Source: an uncultured Granulosicoccus sp.
GTDB lineage: Bacteria; Pseudomonadota; Gammaproteobacteria; Granulosicoccales; Granulosicoccaceae
NCBI GenBank assembly: GCA_947495035.1
Contig: CANLXI010000015.1
Location: 108,315 to 172,314, forward strand
Direction: 5' to 3'
Length of the DNA stretch: 64,000 nt
In this document: one piece after another, positions 1 to 8,234 of the stretch
How positions within the stretch are numbered: position 1 is the first letter of the stretch
Layout: the number at the start of each line of letters is the position of its first letter
Position numbers and translations under genes: made by a program
Notes under the pieces: model-generated
What the model saw: only the letters and a program-made list of their open reading frames with translations
What the model was told of the DNA's origin: nothing
The model's database searches: none

Positions 1-339
1 GTTCACCAATTGAATCTTCACCCGGGCGGAGCTTTCAACACCTCCATGCGCATGGAGGACGGTAGCGAATTTGGTGGCGAGGCCTGCTTTCTCGACGTGG
101 TGAAGCATGAGCGCATCATCTGGACTTCGGCGTTGCAAGGAGGCTGGAGGCCCAACAAGGACGATATGCCATTCACCGCCATCATCACGATGGAACAACG
201 CCCCGGAGGGACACAATACACCGCCACCGTCTTGCATCAGAATGATGAAGACCGGCAGAAACATGCGGACATGGGGTTCGGGGATGGCTGGACGCTATGC
301 ATCCGGCAGTTGGGCGAACTGGCTCAGCAGCTGGCATGA
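1..339 (+). CDS. SRPBCC/AHSA1-like protein, 5' truncated by the window edge
   Basis: Only the C-terminal ~112 residues are present; the frame is open to base 1, so the real start lies upstream. The visible part (GGEACFLDVVKHERIIWT, then WRP and a long TAIITMEQ strand, ending in a DGW-containing helix) is the typical second half of an AHSA1/START-like SRPBCC domain, a hydrophobic-ligand binding fold of varied function. The TTG at base 10 is an internal codon rather than a convincing start. What it binds cannot be told from this fragment. It reads toward the TetR gene but is separated from it by about 220 bases with its own promoter-operator, so it is probably not in the same operon. Confidence 0.7.
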   Translation, partial: VHQLNLHPGGAFNTSMRMEDGSEFGGEACFLDVVKHERIIWTSALQGGWRPNKDDMPFTAIITMEQRPGGTQYTATVLHQNDEDRQKHADMGFGDGWTLCIRQLGELAQQLA

Positions 340-486
340 AGATCGTTTGCCACCGTACGGCCGGTGGACATGGAAAACCAGGCCGGACGAGTGTCGTATT
401 CTAGCGCGGTTGAGTTTCCTCTTTCGCACCATGGTCGGTGTGAATGACGCTCAAGCAGTAAATCGTTGCCGCAGGACACATGACGC

Positions 487-515
487 TTGATTTTATTAGA
501 CGATCGGTCTATATT
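487..515 (+). promoter_or_regulatory. Candidate promoter and operator of the AcuR-like regulator gene
   Basis: A -35-like TTGATT (487-492) and a -10-like TATATT (510-515) are separated by 17 bp. The spacer holds TAGACGATCGGTCTA (497-511), with arms TAGAC and GTCTA around GATCG. The same 15-mer recurs at 1208-1222, just after the regulator gene. The site resembles the TAGAC(C)...GGTCTA boxes of AcuR/NemR-type TetR repressors, so autorepression is the natural inference. Confidence 0.65.
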
Positions 516-557
516 AATCCTGCCTCTTGTTAGCAGCCTTGATACAGAGTTCCACGC

Positions 558-1190
558 ATGGATAACACCGTACGGAAACGTCGTCGCGGAAGGCCGCCGA
601 AAGAGCAGGCGGGACATAGCGAGACTCGGCAGGCACTGCTGAAGGCTGGCGTGGCAGCGTTGACTGAAAAGGGGTTCTCGGCGACGGGTATCGATGAAAT
701 CCTGCGCAGTGTCGACGTGCCCAAGGGTTCGTTCTATCACTATTTCAAGAGCAAGGAGGCCTTCGGTGCTGAGCTGATCGAGCATTACGCCCGGTATTTC
801 TCCACCAAGCTGGACAGGATCCTGCTGAATGAATCAAGAAGTCCTCTGGAAAGATTGCAAGACTTCTTTCAGGATGCCGAAGACGGTATGAGACGTTACC
901 ACTTCTCTCGCGGCTGCCTGGTTGGCAATCTGGGTCAGGAAATGGGCGCCTTGCCAGCACCATACCGGACTCAGCTGACGCAGGTTTTTCAGGACTGGCA
1001 GAGCAGAACGTCAGCCTGTTTCCAACTGGCAAGGGAGCAGGGAGAGATTGCTTCCGACATCGATTGCGACGAAGCTGCCGAGTACTTCTGGATTGGCTGG
1101 GAGGGAGCTGTGTTGCGAGCCAAGCTCGAGCAGTCCGACAAGCCATTGAGACTTTTTGCACGGCATTTCATTGCAGGCATCTCGCCATGA
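558..1190 (+). CDS. TetR-family transcriptional regulator, AcuR-like
   Basis: A 210-residue TetR repressor. A basic N-terminal tail (RKRRRGRPPK) precedes a TetR helix-turn-helix at about residues 38-65 with the classic PKGSFYHYFKSKEAFG end. The ligand domain carries RGCLVGNLGQEMG (about 118-130) and a FWIGWEGAVLRAKLE segment near the C-terminus; I know both from the AcuR subgroup, which controls acrylate utilisation next to DMSP lyase genes. The adjacent CoA transferase and crotonase fit an acrylate or similar short-acyl ligand. The two identical 15-bp inverted repeats that flank this gene are its likely operators. The exact ligand is inference; the NemR (electrophile-sensing) subgroup is the main alternative. 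Confidence 0.85.
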   Translation: MDNTVRKRRRGRPPKEQAGHSETRQALLKAGVAALTEKGFSATGIDEILRSVDVPKGSFYHYFKSKEAFGAELIEHYARYFSTKLDRILLNESRSPLERLQDFFQDAEDGMRRYHFSRGCLVGNLGQEMGALPAPYRTQLTQVFQDWQSRTSACFQLAREQGEIASDIDCDEAAEYFWIGWEGAVLRAKLEQSDKPLRLFARHFIAGISP

Positions 1191-1207
1191 ATTTTGTCAC
1201 AATTAAA

Positions 1208-1222
1208 TAGACGATCGGTCTA
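1208..1222 (+). promoter_or_regulatory. Second copy of the TetR operator, upstream of the CoA transferase operon
   Basis: TAGACGATCGGTCTA, identical over 15 bp to 497-511, in the 242-bp gap between the regulator and the CoA transferase gene. A related half-site AGACGATCG lies at 1252-1260. A weak promoter TTGTCA (1194-1199) with TCTAAT (1219-1224) would overlap it. Repression of the downstream operon by the adjacent TetR protein is inferred. Confidence 0.65.
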
Positions 1223-1432
1223 ATTGTTTTACAGAATTCCCTTTGACTGACAGACGATCGTTGAGAGCAATGGGCAAACGTGGTGCTGAAGCCGACGGTT
1301 CAGAACATTCCAGCGCCGACAGTCAAGCCCGACAATCATGAAGAGAACCCCAAAGAGCCTCTGGCCTGATGCGAATTGCCAGATATTCGCCAGTCCTCTG
1401 CTCACTCACCCACCACATGGAACACCGGAACA

Positions 1433-2713
1433 ATGAAGAACTCGGAATCTGAAAAACTCACTGGAGGACCACTGACGGGCATCACCGTACTGGACTTCTC
1501 CCGTGTTCTGGCAGGACCGTATTGCACGATGGTCCTGGCGGATCTGGGTGCCAGAGTCATCAAGATCGAAAAGTTCGGCACCGGTGACGATACGCGCGCG
1601 TTTCCCCCATTTGTCGATGCCGAAAGCGCGTATTTCATGTGCTTCAACCGAGGCAAGGAAAGCATCGTCCTGGACATCAAGTCGCCCCGCGACCGCAAGC
1701 TACTGGAGCGCTTGCTGGATACCTCCGACGTACTGGTCGAGAATTTCAGGCCCGGAGTGATGGACCGTCTCGGCTATGGCCATGAACGGCTCGCCAAGAC
1801 TCACCCACACCTGATCTATGCCTCCATTTCCGGCTTCGGGCATTCCGGGCCGATGTCTGACCTGCCAGGGTATGACATGGTAGTGCAAGCCATGGGTGGC
1901 GTCATGAGCCTGACCGGTTGGCCGGGAGAACGCCCGGCTCGCGTCGGCACCAGTTTCGGCGATCTGGGAGCGGCGCTGTTCGGTGTCATCGGCATTGTGT
2001 CTGCGCTGTACAAACGCACGAAGAATGCCCAGGGCGAGCGGGTGGATATCGGCATGCTCGATTGTCAGGCTGCGCTGATGGAAACGGCCCTGGCACGCTA
2101 TGACGTCGAAGGCAAGGTGCCGACTCGTACTGGCGATTGTCATCCGTCGCTGGCGCCGTTCGAAACCTTCATGGCCGAGGATGAGCGCTTCGTGATTGCC
2201 GCAGGAAACGATCAGCTGTTCATGTTGATGGCCGACGCGCTGGGAGCGCCGGAGCTTGTTCAGGATCCCGATTTCGCCACAAACGATCTGCGGGTACGCA
2301 ATCGCCCGAAGATGGTTGCAGCCATCGAGGCCATCACGACGATGAGACCCATGCAGCACTGGCTGGATGCATTGAACGACGCGGGGGTTCCCTGTGGTGC
2401 CATCAACACGATAGATCGGCTGCTGAATCATCCGCAGCTGCTGTCGCGCAACATGATCGTCAAGGTTGAAGGCCAGGGTGCAAAGCCGTTTCGTACGGCA
2501 GGCAATCCGATCAAATTGGCAGCCTATCAGGATATCGACCCGCAGGAGGCGAGAAGGGCACCTGCTCTCAACCAGCACCGGGAAACCATCCTCGCTGAGC
2601 TCATGGCAGGGGCACAGACCTATGACCCCAGTAGCGGCGATCAATCACCTCACCCGACAGAAGCTACGAACACTGACGACAACCCCTGGGTATCCACCCG
2701 GGCAGCTGTCTGA
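1433..2713 (+). CDS. Class III (CaiB/BaiF) CoA transferase, possible AcuN-type
   Basis: A 426-residue class III CoA transferase, which moves CoA between acyl-CoA and a free carboxylate through an aspartyl-CoA thioester. The N-terminal fold is typical ([24 protein letters not shown], then VIKIE and NRGKESI), and the expected catalytic aspartate is Asp177 in [15 protein letters not shown] chose the ATG at 1433, not the TTG 57 bases upstream, because the family begins just before [10 protein letters not shown]. The gene lies 26 bases ahead of a crotonase and behind an AcuR-like regulator. In acrylate users a CoA transferase (AcuN) and hydratase (AcuK) pair converts acrylate to 3-hydroxypropionate, which is the best context-based guess. 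Other short carboxylates are possible. Confidence 0.88.
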   Translation: MKNSESEKLTGGPLTGITVLDFSRVLAGPYCTMVLADLGARVIKIEKFGTGDDTRAFPPFVDAESAYFMCFNRGKESIVLDIKSPRDRKLLERLLDTSDVLVENFRPGVMDRLGYGHERLAKTHPHLIYASISGFGHSGPMSDLPGYDMVVQAMGGVMSLTGWPGERPARVGTSFGDLGAALFGVIGIVSALYKRTKNAQGERVDIGMLDCQAALMETALARYDVEGKVPTRTGDCHPSLAPFETFMAEDERFVIAAGNDQLFMLMADALGAPELVQDPDFATNDLRVRNRPKMVAAIEAITTMRPMQHWLDALNDAGVPCGAINTIDRLLNHPQLLSRNMIVKVEGQGAKPFRTAGNPIKLAAYQDIDPQEARRAPALNQHRETILAELMAGAQTYDPSSGDQSPHPTEATNTDDNPWVSTRAAV

Positions 2714-2739
2714 CCACAAGCGATTCAGGAGAAACACAC

Positions 2740-3603
2740 ATGAACACTACAAGTACGCGATCCAAGGGCAAGACCGCAGCGGCTCCCACCAGCGAGACCG
2801 GCAAGGACAACGCCGTATCGACCGGACGAAAGAGTCTGGAAACCATCCTTGTCGAGCGTCGTGAAGGAGTCGGTCTGATCACCTTGAATCGACCCAAGAG
2901 CCTCAATGCACTGAGCATTCAGCTGGCGTCCGAGGTCGTTGCCACCTTGCGTGAGTTCGATGCCGATGAGCGAATTGGCGCCGTCGTGATCACGGGAAGC
3001 CCACGCGCCTTTGCCGCCGGTGCCGATATCGAGGAGATGGCGGAAAAGACGCTGGTTGACCTGCTCGGCAAGGACATCTTCGCTGATTGGGATCAGATGC
3101 GATTCATCAGAAAACCGGTGATAGCCGCCGTCAGTGGCTTCGCCCTGGGTGGCGGTTTCGAATTGGCGATGTTGTGTGATTTCATCATTGCAACCGAGGA
3201 TGCGCAGTTCGGTTTGCCCGAGATCAGACTGGGCATCTTGCCGGGAATCGGAGGCACTCAGCGTCTGACCAGATCCATTGGCAAGGCATTGGCAATGGAT
3301 CTGATACTGACGGGTCGGACCATCGACGTACACGAAGCCAAGTCAGCGGGCATCGTTTCCCGCGTGGTACCTGCCGGTGACCTCCTGCAAACCGCCATCG
3401 AAGCTGCCCACCAGATTGCGGGGCTGAATGCCCCTGCCGTTGCCATGGCCAAGGAATCCGTCAATCGCGCCTTCGAGACTTCGCTGACAGAAGGTGTGCT
3501 GCATGAACGTCGACTGTTTCAGGCAGCCTTTGCCACCGAAGGTCAGAAGGAGGGCATGGCGGCATTCATCGCCAAGCGTGCACCGGTGTTCCGCAATCGA
3601 TGA
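2740..3603 (+). CDS. Enoyl-CoA hydratase (crotonase family), possible AcuK-type
   Basis: A 287-residue crotonase with a ~35-residue low-complexity N-terminal extension (Thr/Ser/Lys rich) before the domain starts at [16 protein letters not shown]. The oxyanion-hole segment [10 protein letters not shown] is present, and both catalytic glutamates of hydratases are in place: Glu141 in [11 protein letters not shown] and Glu161 in [13 protein letters not shown]. That supports water addition to a 2-enoyl-CoA rather than a plain isomerase. A good ribosome site (AGGAG, 2727-2731) precedes ATG 2740. With the CoA transferase upstream it would hydrate the acyl-CoA made there, for example acryloyl-CoA to 3-hydroxypropionyl-CoA. 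The substrate is inferred from context only. Confidence 0.88.
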   Translation: MNTTSTRSKGKTAAAPTSETGKDNAVSTGRKSLETILVERREGVGLITLNRPKSLNALSIQLASEVVATLREFDADERIGAVVITGSPRAFAAGADIEEMAEKTLVDLLGKDIFADWDQMRFIRKPVIAAVSGFALGGGFELAMLCDFIIATEDAQFGLPEIRLGILPGIGGTQRLTRSIGKALAMDLILTGRTIDVHEAKSAGIVSRVVPAGDLLQTAIEAAHQIAGLNAPAVAMAKESVNRAFETSLTEGVLHERRLFQAAFATEGQKEGMAAFIAKRAPVFRNR

Positions 3604-3671
3604 CTTGACAAGCAGGGATTATCCCTGTTTTCTGTCATTCTTCGAAACGTGGCGAGCAAGTGGACCAGATC

Positions 3672-4667
3672 ATGAACAACAACACCACCGATGCCAGTCT
3701 GGACGCCACACTGAACCTGCAGCGCAAGGCCGCCATTACACGTGGTGGTGCGTTCGATCATGGCGGGCAGGTTCGGGTTCGCCGCCTGTCGGACTTCGAC
3801 ATGAACAGAACGATATTCGGCGGCCTTGGTGGTCTTGCACGCAAGTTCATGGACGAGAAACTGGCCAGGGAGGTGGAGTGGGACGCTGTGGCCGCATCGG
3901 ATATCGAGACCGCTTACGCCGAATTCGACTCTGCTCGGCCTGCACCACCAATCAATCCGCAGTTGATCGACTTCATGGTCAGGGAATGCGATTTCAGTAT
4001 GGAGCATGCTGATGGCACCTTTCTCGAGCATCTCGTGTTCTGTCATCACTATGCAGCTCATCATTACCCTGAGCATTCACCGAATGTGGCGCTGCTGCAT
4101 TCGATTCTGGGTACGGCTACCAATACATTTGCCATGGATGCGGCAAAGATACCGCAACTCAAGGCCTTGCTGACTGACTTCGAATCCCTCCAGGTGGAGG
4201 CGTTTCCATCGATTCTGCGTTTGCTGTACAACAAGGATCTACTCGAGGAGCTCGAGCAGAATACACAGCGCCTTGGCGATCTCGACGCCTTGCATTGTTT
4301 CCGCGTGATCGATAACGAGCCCCTCAGGATCGACGCCGACAATTTCTGGATCAACCTGAACTATCATTTGATGCACTTTGTCGATTTCATGCCCACGGCA
4401 AACTGGTCCACGCATCAGTCAGATCCCTTGCTGCAGATGTTCAAACGGCTGTCGCAGCTGCTTGATCAGGCCGGTCAACGTCAGGCCCAGGTAGCATTGG
4501 AACTTCCCGAAGCGAAGACAGCCCCCGTGGGAGAAAACCCCACATTGCTCGGGCGAATCATGGCTCTGTTACCGGCATCGATAACACTCGCGCTGGCCAG
4601 GAAATCCGTTCGCAGATACTCGGCACTGGCGGGGCACGATCTTTCCTACCAGCTTGTCTGGAAATGA
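3672..4667 (+). CDS. Unrecognised histidine-rich protein at the end of the acrylate-type operon
   Basis: I do not recognise this 331-residue protein. It has no signal peptide or clear membrane span and looks mostly helical. Residues 112-143 hold eight histidines and several acids (SMEHADG, FLEHLVFCHHYAAHHYPEHS, LLHSILGT), a layout that suggests a metal or diiron-type site. Aromatic-rich NFWINLNYHLMHFVDFMP follows near residue 235. It starts 68 bases after the crotonase on the same strand and is probably cotranscribed. The GTG at 3660 is an alternative start; neither has a strong ribosome site. In an AcuR-like/CoA transferase/hydratase setting the missing step would be the one that makes or imports the acid, so an acrylate-releasing enzyme is conceivable, but this is speculation. 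Confidence 0.8.
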   Translation: MNNNTTDASLDATLNLQRKAAITRGGAFDHGGQVRVRRLSDFDMNRTIFGGLGGLARKFMDEKLAREVEWDAVAASDIETAYAEFDSARPAPPINPQLIDFMVRECDFSMEHADGTFLEHLVFCHHYAAHHYPEHSPNVALLHSILGTATNTFAMDAAKIPQLKALLTDFESLQVEAFPSILRLLYNKDLLEELEQNTQRLGDLDALHCFRVIDNEPLRIDADNFWINLNYHLMHFVDFMPTANWSTHQSDPLLQMFKRLSQLLDQAGQRQAQVALELPEAKTAPVGENPTLLGRIMALLPASITLALARKSVRRYSALAGHDLSYQLVWK

Positions 4668-4668
4668 T

Positions 4669-4681
4669 TGGCAGATTGCCA
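4669..4681. other. Short hairpin between convergent genes
   Basis: TGGCA-GAT-TGCCA in the 20-base gap between the stop of the His-rich protein gene and the convergent LacI gene. It may help end transcription, but the stem is only 5 bp and lacks a T-run. Confidence 0.25.
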
Positions 4682-4687
4682 GCGGCT

Positions 4688-5686
4688 TCAGCTACTGACC
4701 CGGTTAATCAGTTTCGGCGAGATGACATCGTGCCGAGCTTCAGTCCGCCCCTCCAGTCGTGACAGAATGGTCTCCGCAGCCAGTGCGCCAAGGCCTGAAC
4801 CATCCTGATCGACGCTGCTCAGACTGATCAAGGGCATCTCCGCCACCGGTGAATTGTCGTAACCGACAATGGCCAGATCTTCCGGTACGCGCAAGCCTTG
4901 CATGCGAGCAATGTTGATGAGCGGGATGGCATGAAGATCCGACCAGCAGAACACGGCCTCAGGCAGTTCGGGCCTGTCAAGGTAGGCGATCAGATCCTGC
5001 TCGGAAGGACCGGTTGCAGACTTCATCCGGATGATGGATGCTGGCAGGCCAGCCGCCTTCATGATGTCAAGATAGCCACTTTCCCGGCGTGATTGCACAT
5101 TGTGCGGCTTGGTGGCGTCGCGTGGCAAGGTCAGCATCTCGATGCGGCGATAACCGCTGTCCACAAGTGCCTGGGTAGCCAGTCTGCCGCCCGCATGATC
5201 GTCGCTGTTTACCGTGTCGAAGCTGGTGGCTTCCGCATCATGGTGACCAATGGCCACCAGCGGTATCTGCCGGGAATAGTGAGTGATTCGTTCTCGAGAG
5301 AGGCTCGGCGCAACCAGAATCAATCCATCCATTGACATGTCGATCATCGTTTCGATGGTCGGACCTTCGATTTCCTCCCGTCTTCGCCCGACACCCAGAA
5401 ACGGCTTGTATTGCGAAGCGCCCAGAGTCTTGCCGATGCCATCCACAACGGTTGGAAGAAAGGGATTCGAGAATTCCACCAGTAGCACGCCAATGGCATA
5501 ACTCTGCCCGCGCATTCCGCGTGCTGCCGTGTTGGGGCGGTAGCCCAGCTTTTCTATCGACACCTCTACGCGGTTTCTCAGCGAGTCACTGACGCCATAG
5601 GCGTTTCGCAACACCTTGGAGACCGCTGAAACACTGACCCCGGCATCGGCGGCCACAGTGCGAATTGTCGGTTTTCGGACTGACAT
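4688..5686 (-). CDS. LacI-family repressor of the rhamnosidase/ABC operon
   Basis: A 332-residue LacI/GalR regulator. The helix-turn-helix and hinge are at the N-terminus (PTIRTVAADAGVSVSAVSKVL, then a NAYGVS..LR..VE..I..LGYRPN pattern), followed by a periplasmic-binding-like sugar domain with ILLVEFSNPFLPTVVDG near residue 65 and VGYDNSPVAEM near residue 285. The open frame runs 46 codons further upstream, but the family begins at ATG 5686, so I start there. It is transcribed away from the rhamnosidase gene, with a perfect 14-bp palindrome in the shared upstream region, and likely represses that operon until a rhamnose-type inducer binds. Inducer identity is inferred. Confidence 0.9.
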   Translation of the reverse strand: MSVRKPTIRTVAADAGVSVSAVSKVLRNAYGVSDSLRNRVEVSIEKLGYRPNTAARGMRGQSYAIGVLLVEFSNPFLPTVVDGIGKTLGASQYKPFLGVGRRREEIEGPTIETMIDMSMDGLILVAPSLSRERITHYSRQIPLVAIGHHDAEATSFDTVNSDDHAGGRLATQALVDSGYRRIEMLTLPRDATKPHNVQSRRESGYLDIMKAAGLPASIIRMKSATGPSEQDLIAYLDRPELPEAVFCWSDLHAIPLINIARMQGLRVPEDLAIVGYDNSPVAEMPLISLSSVDQDGSGLGALAAETILSRLEGRTEARHDVISPKLINRVSS

Positions 5687-5788
5687 GGAGGTTCCTGTCG
5701 AACAGATCACGTCCGGCCAAAGTTCGGGTATGGGACGCCATGGATGAAAAAAAGATTGTACAGGAAAGACAACTGTGCAACGATATAC

Positions 5789-5802
5789 GTAGAACGTTCT
5801 AC
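5789..5802 (+). promoter_or_regulatory. Perfect palindromic operator for the adjacent LacI regulator
   Basis: GTAGAACGTTCTAC is a perfect 14-bp palindrome with a central CG, as expected for LacI/GalR operators. It sits 32 bases before the rhamnosidase start and 103 bases before the LacI start, in the divergent promoter region. Confidence 0.65.
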
Positions 5803-5833
5803 ACACTTGATCAACCAGGAGCAATCAGCGGAG

Positions 5834-8152
5834 ATGGTGTTGGATAGTGAACAGACAAGTCCCGTGGCCTACCGGGAAATCAGCCGCAACTGGCAAGCGC
5901 AGATGATTGCGCCTCTGGCCGACGCCGGCCAGGGCAGCCGTGCAAGCTTCGTGTCCACGACCTTTCGTGCTACCGGGTCGGCACGACTTCATGTCTCTGC
6001 CATGGGTCTGTACCGCGCTTACTTGAATGGAAAGCGTGTGGGAGACGACGAGCTGACGCCAGGGTGGACCTGTTACGATGATCGTATCGCCTACCAGAGC
6101 TACGATCTGACCGGCCTTCTGGTCGAGGGCGACAATCGCATCGATATCTGGCTGGGCGATGGCTGGTTTCGCAGTCAGATGCTGTGGGACAGACAAGCGA
6201 TCTTCAACTGCTGGGGAGACCGGATAGCTGCGATCGCGGAGATCGAGGTCGGCGACACCCTGATTGCCAAGACCGACAATAGCTGGCGAAGCGGTTTGCT
6301 ACCGATTACCGCCTCCGGCATCTACCATGGCGAGGACTTCGATGCACGACTCGCGAACCTGATTGCCGATCAACAGGTAGAGGCTTTGCCATTCAACACT
6401 GCCAGTCTGGTACCGCACGAAACAGCACCGGTGAAAACCATGGCGCCACTGGCTCCCATCAGAATCTGGGAAGCCGATGGTAGTCGTCTCTATGACTTTG
6501 GTCAGAACATCGCAGGCTGGGTGAGTTTTCGAACTCGTGGCGCTGCCGGGGCAGTCATTCGGGTCGAACACAGCGAAGTCCTGGATGGCGAAGGCCGATT
6601 CGACAACCGCAACTATCGTTCCGCCCGGGCAGAATGCCGTTACACCCTGTCCGGTGATGACGAACAACGCTATGCGCCTCACTTTACCTTCATGGGGTTT
6701 CGCTATGCTCGAATCACCGTTGATGGAGAAGCGAAGGTATCCGACGTGCTGGCTGTACCAGTGACATCGGTGCCGGAACAGTGCGGTGGTTTTACCTGTG
6801 ATATTCATGCGGTCAACCAACTGGTCGAGAACACGATCTGGTCACAACGCGGCAATTTCATCGAGATTCCAACTGACTGTCCTCAGCGTGATGAACGACT
6901 CGGGTGGACCGGCGATGCTCAGGTGTTTGCTGGCACTGCCTGCTGGCTGGCCGATTGTGAACGGTTCTTCCTCAAGTACTTGCGTGATGTCATGCACGAC
7001 CAGCGTGTCGATGGCGCGATCCCTCACTTTTCACCTGATCCCACACGATTGCACCCGGATCAGCTCGGCGAAGGCTGGGCCGGATCCACCGGCTGGGGCG
7101 ACGTGATCACCGTGATGCCATGGCAGCATTATCTGCACTATGGAGATACCGCTGTGCTACGCGATTGCTACCCGGCAATGCGACGCTGGCTGGATTATGT
7201 CTGGTCACTCGGAAATGGTCCGATCGTCAAGACACGCGCCAGACGAGAGGAGCCGGGATTCACGTTCGGAGATTGGCTACAGCCAGTCGGAGACAATCGA
7301 TTGCCACGCCCGACCATTGCGGCCGACTGCGCGGCCACTCTGTACCACTATCTCTCGACCGACCTGACCGCCGTCATAGCGGAGACAATAGGCGAGGACT
7401 CCAGCGAACTCCGCGAGCGGGCAGCCCGTATCCGCGACGCATTCGCCTACGAATACATCGCACCATCCGGACGGCTTGCTCATAACGACATGACATCGTA
7501 CGCACTCGCAACGATGTGTGATCTGATCCCCGCTGACAAGCTGGAAGCTGCACGATCCTGTTTTGCCAAGGTCATCGAAGACGCCGACGGATTGATCGGT
7601 ACCGGGTTCATCGGCACTCCAGCTCTCCTGCCAGCCCTGTCAAGACTGAACTTGACAGCCGAGGCGCAGCAGCTGTTCCTGAACCGCGAGGTACCCGGCT
7701 GGCTCTATCAGGTGGAGCAGGGGGCCACCACCATCTGGGAGCGCTGGGACGCCATCAGCCCCGACGGCGAGATCTACGATCCGGAAATGAACAGTTACAA
7801 CCACTATTCCTACGGCGCTGTATGCCAATGGTTGTTCGAGGATGTCGCCGGAGTCAAACCCCGTGCCGATGGGCCCGGGTTCAACAGAGTCACGCTGTCT
7901 CCACACATCCTTGACAGACTTGGCCAGGTTTCCATGTGGCACGAGTGCCGCCATGGTCGGATCAGTGCGGCCTGGTCCCTGAACAACCATAAAGTGACGT
8001 ATGACATCGATCTGCCGGACGGTTGCGAAGGCATGTTGATCCGCCGCCATGGTCAGAGCGGCTTTACGCTGGACGGTGTAGACGTCGACCTGCCAGAGGA
8101 AGGTCTGAGCATAGCCTCAGGAGCGCATACGATCACATTCGAGCTTGCCTGA
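5834..8152 (+). CDS. Alpha-L-rhamnosidase, GH78 family
   Basis: A 772-residue GH78-type glycosidase that removes terminal alpha-L-rhamnose. An N-terminal beta-sandwich (SARLHVSAMGLYRAYLNGKRVGDDELTPGWTCYDDRIAYQS split over residues ~45-90, here paraphrased by its GLYRAYLNGKRVG core) precedes the (alpha/alpha)6 barrel. The barrel has the diagnostic DCPQRDERLGWTGD motif from Asp348, with Glu354 as the likely general acid, and GATTIWERWD with Glu636 as the second catalytic carboxylate. I chose ATG 5834 because AGGAG lies 12 bases upstream and earlier codons read through the operator. There is no obvious signal peptide, so it probably acts in the cytoplasm on imported rhamnosides. It heads an operon with a sugar ABC importer. 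Confidence 0.92.
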   Translation: MVLDSEQTSPVAYREISRNWQAQMIAPLADAGQGSRASFVSTTFRATGSARLHVSAMGLYRAYLNGKRVGDDELTPGWTCYDDRIAYQSYDLTGLLVEGDNRIDIWLGDGWFRSQMLWDRQAIFNCWGDRIAAIAEIEVGDTLIAKTDNSWRSGLLPITASGIYHGEDFDARLANLIADQQVEALPFNTASLVPHETAPVKTMAPLAPIRIWEADGSRLYDFGQNIAGWVSFRTRGAAGAVIRVEHSEVLDGEGRFDNRNYRSARAECRYTLSGDDEQRYAPHFTFMGFRYARITVDGEAKVSDVLAVPVTSVPEQCGGFTCDIHAVNQLVENTIWSQRGNFIEIPTDCPQRDERLGWTGDAQVFAGTACWLADCERFFLKYLRDVMHDQRVDGAIPHFSPDPTRLHPDQLGEGWAGSTGWGDVITVMPWQHYLHYGDTAVLRDCYPAMRRWLDYVWSLGNGPIVKTRARREEPGFTFGDWLQPVGDNRLPRPTIAADCAATLYHYLSTDLTAVIAETIGEDSSELRERAARIRDAFAYEYIAPSGRLAHNDMTSYALATMCDLIPADKLEAARSCFAKVIEDADGLIGTGFIGTPALLPALSRLNLTAEAQQLFLNREVPGWLYQVEQGATTIWERWDAISPDGEIYDPEMNSYNHYSYGAVCQWLFEDVAGVKPRADGPGFNRVTLSPHILDRLGQVSMWHECRHGRISAAWSLNNHKVTYDIDLPDGCEGMLIRRHGQSGFTLDGVDVDLPEEGLSIASGAHTITFELA

Positions 8153-8234
8153 AATCCAACGGATACCACTACTTCATTCATACCGCCGATCCACCATCGG
8201 CACCTTCAATACCAACTCTCTGGGAGGAGAACAG

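Noticed and set aside
1700..2644. 314-codon open frame on the minus strand
   Set aside because: It lies entirely antisense to the class III CoA transferase, has no ribosome site, and its product resembles no family; it is an effect of the codon bias of the real gene.
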